Source of the DNA: Bradyrhizobium sp. S69
GTDB taxonomy: Bacteria > Pseudomonadota > Alphaproteobacteria > Rhizobiales > Xanthobacteraceae
DNA: 64,000 nt
NCBI RefSeq assembly: GCF_009766005.1
Contig: NZ_LMUK01000010.1
Location: 62,001-126,000, forward strand
Direction: 5' to 3'
Of the stretch, positions 61,222 through 64,000 are shown one piece after another. Below the pieces are notes generated by a model. The model did no database searches. It was not told the origin of the DNA and saw only the letters and a list, made by a program, of their open reading frames with translations. Positions within the stretch are counted from its first letter, which is position 1. Every line of letters starts with the position of its first letter. A program made the position numbers and the translations under genes.

Positions 61222-62220
61222 TCAGATCACCGGATTCCAGGCGATCGGCACCAGCCGGTATTTCGCGCCGTCCTTTTCGACATGGCCGATCGAGGGGAAG
61301 GTGAAATGGAAGCCGACCACGGTCGCCTTCTCGGCCGCGGCCATGTCGTAGAATTTATGGCGGGTGGCCTGCGCCAGCTCGCCATCGACGTCGTAGGCGA
61401 CATGCCAATCCGGATTGCGCAGGAAGAATTCGGGAATGTTGGTGACGTCGGACTGGATCAGGATCTTCGAATTGCCCGATGCGATCGCAAAGGCGGTGTG
61501 CCCGGGGGTATGGCCCGGCGCCTTGATCGAGGTGATGCCGGGCGCCACTTCCTTGTCCCAGTCGTATTGCGTCACCTTGGACTCGATCCCAGCAAAGGTC
61601 TTTTTCACATTGGCGAAATAATTCTTCATCATCTCGTCGGACTGCGCCTTGGCGGCATTGTCGTCGCTGGTCCAGAACGCCCAATCGACCGACGGCACCA
61701 TGATCTCGGCATTCGGAAACGCCAGCGAGCCATCGGCGGCCCGGATGCCATTGGTGTGATCGGGATGCAGATGCGACAGCAGCACGACATCGATCTTGCC
61801 GGGGTCGACGCCAGCGGCGGCGAGATTTTGCAGCGTGCGGCCGATCGCGCCCTTGCTTGGCTCCAGCTTGGCGGCGCCGTTGCCGGTGTCGATCAGGATC
61901 AGCTTGCTGCCGGTGTTGATCAGTTGCGGGTTGAACGGCACCGTCACCATGCCCTTGGGCATATAGGCGGCTTCCGCGGCGGCCAGCGCCCTTTCCTTCG
62001 GGACGTTGCGCACGAAGGTATCGGGCAAGGGAAACGAGGCCGCGCCGTCATTGATCGAGGTGCATTCATAGGCCCCGACCTTGTAGCGATAGAAACCGGG
62101 CGCCTGGGCGCCGGCCGGCGGCTCGGCGGCGCGCGCGGCCGTCCCCAAGGATGTCAAAGCACCCGCGGCACCGGCCGCGGCAGCGCCGGCGAGCAGATGG
62201 CGGCGGCTCAAATCGATCAT
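61222..62220 (-). CDS. Tat-exported metallo-beta-lactamase-fold hydrolase
   Basis: 332 residues. Twin-arginine signal [17 protein letters not shown] (RR at 6-7) with cleavage after ARAA. The HxHxDH metal motif is H150-x-H152-x-D154-H155 (LLSHLHPDHTNG), with later ligands in APGHTPGHTAF and SDVTNIP. It resembles quorum-quenching lactonase and arylsulfatase-like MBL members, but the substrate is unknown. Terminator at 61164-61195. Confidence 0.9.
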   Translation of the reverse strand: MIDLSRRHLLAGAAAAGAAGALTSLGTAARAAEPPAGAQAPGFYRYKVGAYECTSINDGAASFPLPDTFVRNVPKERALAAAEAAYMPKGMVTVPFNPQLINTGSKLILIDTGNGAAKLEPSKGAIGRTLQNLAAAGVDPGKIDVVLLSHLHPDHTNGIRAADGSLAFPNAEIMVPSVDWAFWTSDDNAAKAQSDEMMKNYFANVKKTFAGIESKVTQYDWDKEVAPGITSIKAPGHTPGHTAFAIASGNSKILIQSDVTNIPEFFLRNPDWHVAYDVDGELAQATRHKFYDMAAAEKATVVGFHFTFPSIGHVEKDGAKYRLVPIAWNPVI

Positions 62221-62493
62221 GGCGATTCCCCTCTATGATTGCGTTTGATGTTTCTCAGATGCGTTGCGGCGCGAATACCCCGCTGTCAGGGTGTCTCGGC
62301 CAAACCTGCGCTCACAAGCGCTTGGACTCATAAGCCCGAGGACTCATAGGCCCGTATCCGGATCGGGCAAGGCGTCGCCCGATCACATCATCGGCACGGC
62401 CGCCGGACCGGGGCGTTGTGCCCAGATCAAGCGCCGTCGATCCAGCCAGCGTTGGTAGCCGGTCTTGCTAGCCGGTCTTGCTACCCGACCCTG
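62221..62493. other. Intergenic region with 13-bp tandem repeats
   Basis: 273 bp between the MBL-fold gene start and the MDR dehydrogenase stop. It contains a tract of four 13-bp units (about 62456-62507), two with TAGCCGGTCTTGC and two diverged (TACCCGACCCTGC, TACCCGGCCTTGT). Otherwise no feature. Confidence 0.6.
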
Positions 62494-63636
62494 CTACCCG
62501 GCCTTGTTCGGGTTGATCAGGAATTTCTCACCGGTGGAACGCTTGTTGTAGATCGCGATGTTGGAAAGCTGCAACGCTTCCTGCAGCGAAACGACCTGGG
62601 TGTAGTGGCTGGCAAAGGTCGTCTTGAGCTCGTCGATCACGCGCTGACGCAGTTTGGCGCCATCGGCCGGTCCGATCTTTTGCAGGAACGGAAACAGCAG
62701 CCAGCCGCCGACGCCCCAGGCCATGCCGAAGGCACGGTTCAGTTCGATCGGACGTGTATCGAGGCCACCATAGACATAGACCTGCTTGTGCACGTTCGAT
62801 CCGTAGCGGCTGTACTCCTTGGCGGTCTTGTTGATCGCGATCTCCATGCAGGTCAGGATTTGACCCGCGAGCTTGCCGCCGCCGATGGCGTCGAACGCGA
62901 TGGTGGCGCCGGTTTCCACCAGCGCGCCGGTCAGGTCGTCCATGAAGCCTGGCAGGGACGAATCCACCACATGCTTGGCGCCGATCTTGTGCAGGATGTC
63001 CGCCTGCTCCTTGCTGCGCACGATGTTGACGAGGCCGATCCCATCCTTCAGGCAGATCTTGTTGAGCATCTGTCCAAGGTTCGAGGCCGCCGCGGTATGC
63101 ACCAGCGCCTTGTGGCCCTCGCGCCGCATGGTCTCGGTCATGCCGAGCGCGGTCAAAGGATTGACGAACAACGAGGCGCCGTCGGCGGCCGTGGTGCCGG
63201 CGGGCAGCGCCACGGCATCCCTGGCCCTCACCACGCGATATTGCGCGTACATCGCGCCGCCGATGAGCGACACCGTCTTGCCCAGTAGCGCCTTTGCCGC
63301 ATCGGACGATCCGGTCTTGACCACGACGCCCGCGCCTTCGTTGCCGACCGGCATCGATTCATCGAGCCGCGCCGCCATTCCTTTCAGCGCCGCCTCGGGC
63401 ACCCTGGCCGTGATGACGGGAGATTCCTTGCTGCCGGAAGCCTTGGCCGCCGACATATCGGCAGGGCCGAACAGCAGCCCGAGGTCGGATGGATTGATCG
63501 GCGTGGCCTCGATCCGAACGACGATTTCGTCATCCTTCGGTTCGGGCACAGGCACCACCGCCAGCGACACTTCGAGTTCGCCGTTGCTCTTGACCAGCGA
63601 ACGAAGCTGCAATCCCGTCTTGGTATCTGAACTCAT
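62494..63636 (-). CDS. Zinc-independent MDR-type dehydrogenase/reductase
   Basis: 380 residues, medium-chain dehydrogenase/reductase fold. The GroES-like N-terminal part (VVRIEATPINPSDLGLLFGP) lacks the zinc-binding GHE, and the Rossmann region is ALVHTAAASNLGQMLNKICL with DAIGGGKLAGQIL. It is closest to quinone-reductase/enoyl-reductase-like MDR proteins using NADPH. The stop codon lies in the 13-bp repeat tract. The substrate is unknown. Confidence 0.85.
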   Translation of the reverse strand: MSSDTKTGLQLRSLVKSNGELEVSLAVVPVPEPKDDEIVVRIEATPINPSDLGLLFGPADMSAAKASGSKESPVITARVPEAALKGMAARLDESMPVGNEGAGVVVKTGSSDAAKALLGKTVSLIGGAMYAQYRVVRARDAVALPAGTTAADGASLFVNPLTALGMTETMRREGHKALVHTAAASNLGQMLNKICLKDGIGLVNIVRSKEQADILHKIGAKHVVDSSLPGFMDDLTGALVETGATIAFDAIGGGKLAGQILTCMEIAINKTAKEYSRYGSNVHKQVYVYGGLDTRPIELNRAFGMAWGVGGWLLFPFLQKIGPADGAKLRQRVIDELKTTFASHYTQVVSLQEALQLSNIAIYNKRSTGEKFLINPNKAG

Positions 63637-63750
63637 GCCATAACCTCCCTGTTTCGGCCCCGCCGAAGTGACCGGCGAATTTGACCAGACTGTCTCGCAG
63701 GTTGCGGCGGGAAGGCAAGCCTCTTATGTCCCCAAAAACACAGCGCGGCC

Positions 63751-64000
63751 TTAAACGATCAATACGTCGTGCGGCGTGAGCGGCGTCACGACGCCGGTCA
63801 AAATGATCGAGGCGTCGTGGCCGAGCTCGATAATCGTATCGTGACCGACGATGTGGCTGGACAAATCCGCCAGGCTGGCGGCGAGCGTCGATGCGATCTC
63901 GAGCACGTCGTGGCCCGCGGCGTCGCCGACCTTGAAATTGTTGATGACGTCGTTGCCAACGGCCTGCTTGAAGACGAACGTATCTCCGCCCGCGCTATTC
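63751..64000 (-). CDS. C-terminal end of an RTX-like secreted calcium-binding protein
   Basis: 82 codons in frame from the right edge to TAA 63753-63751, the gene continuing beyond the window. The product NSAGGDTFVFKQAVGNDVINNF is the hallmark of the last RTX repeat, followed by a terminal domain (VGDAAGHDVLEIASTLAASL, HDTIIELGHDASIIL) and the end LTPHDVLIV, a type I secretion-like tail. The structure is that of hemolysin-type or M10-like C-termini. The N-terminal activity is unseen. Confidence 0.75.
   Translation of the reverse strand, partial: NSAGGDTFVFKQAVGNDVINNFKVGDAAGHDVLEIASTLAASLADLSSHIVGHDTIIELGHDASIILTGVVTPLTPHDVLIV

Noticed and set aside
1..64000. tRNA, rRNA or transposase genes
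   Set aside because: I looked for tRNA-like T-arm strings, rRNA motifs and DDE or serine/tyrosine recombinase motifs in the gaps and found none. The repeats therefore appear non-autonomous.

Overview
The window looks like chromosomal DNA of a Bradyrhizobium-type alphaproteobacterium (Nitrobacteraceae: Bradyrhizobium, Rhodopseudomonas, Afipia or Nitrobacter). The basis is high GC, the collinear blocks secDF-yajC, surE/pcm/nlpD, serS/tatCBA/scpBA/nagZ/argS/dgt and pdhABC-lpd, a lipoyl-bearing PdhB, an ExoR-like protein behind ilvD, and many of the palindromic dispersed repeats I associate with this family. No tRNA, rRNA, CRISPR array, transposase, integrase or phage gene was found.

Layout. 0-10.9 kb: scattered metabolic and hypothetical genes (partial hypothetical gene, orphan HigA antitoxin, aldo/keto reductase, PPC-domain protein with an acyl-CoA synthetase, small zinc-ribbon protein, FAH-family hydrolase, DUF3597, DUF2189, lytic transglycosylase, DUF1127), broken by about 0.9 kb of repeats. 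11-16 kb: trmFO, a kinase/AMP-ligase-tail fusion, and a GntR regulator with an MFS exporter. 15.7-41.6 kb: the conserved core. It holds homologues of two respiratory complex I assembly factors, SecF-SecD-YajC, envelope genes (nlpD-like, pcm, surE), a K+ channel, serS, TatABC, condensin ScpAB, NagZ, a SPOR protein, argS and dgt, then erpA, xthA, an exoR-like gene and ilvD. Both protein-export machineries (Sec accessory and Tat) lie within 14 kb of each other.

41.6-42.8 kb is gene-free and contains the inverted partner of the repeat block at 2 kb. 42.8-52.1 kb looks accessory. It has an RsbQ/KAI2-type hydrolase next to a PAS-histidine kinase, an arsenic cluster (arsR-arsI-aqpS-arsC-arsH) with a probable leaderless arsR transcript, a bufferin-like metal-binding peptide, a PQQ alcohol dehydrogenase with its dihaem cytochrome c, and a Bug-type solute-binding protein. 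52.2-60.2 kb returns to core metabolism: threonine synthase, the pyruvate dehydrogenase operon (pdhA-pdhB-DUF5076-pdhC, a small membrane protein, lpd) and ftsB/divIC. 60.3-64 kb carries an FMN reductase, a Tat-exported metallo-beta-lactamase-fold hydrolase, an MDR-type dehydrogenase and the 3' end of an RTX-like secreted protein.

The most unusual signal is a roughly 430-510 bp dispersed element, present at 2.0-2.4 kb and, inverted, at 42.0-42.5 kb. Both copies can form the same three-way-junction fold while their loops differ. Next in interest are the RsbQ-like/PAS-kinase pair, the compact arsR promoter-operator, the kinase/ligase-tail fusion, and a repeat family whose edge supplies the stop codons of two unrelated genes.
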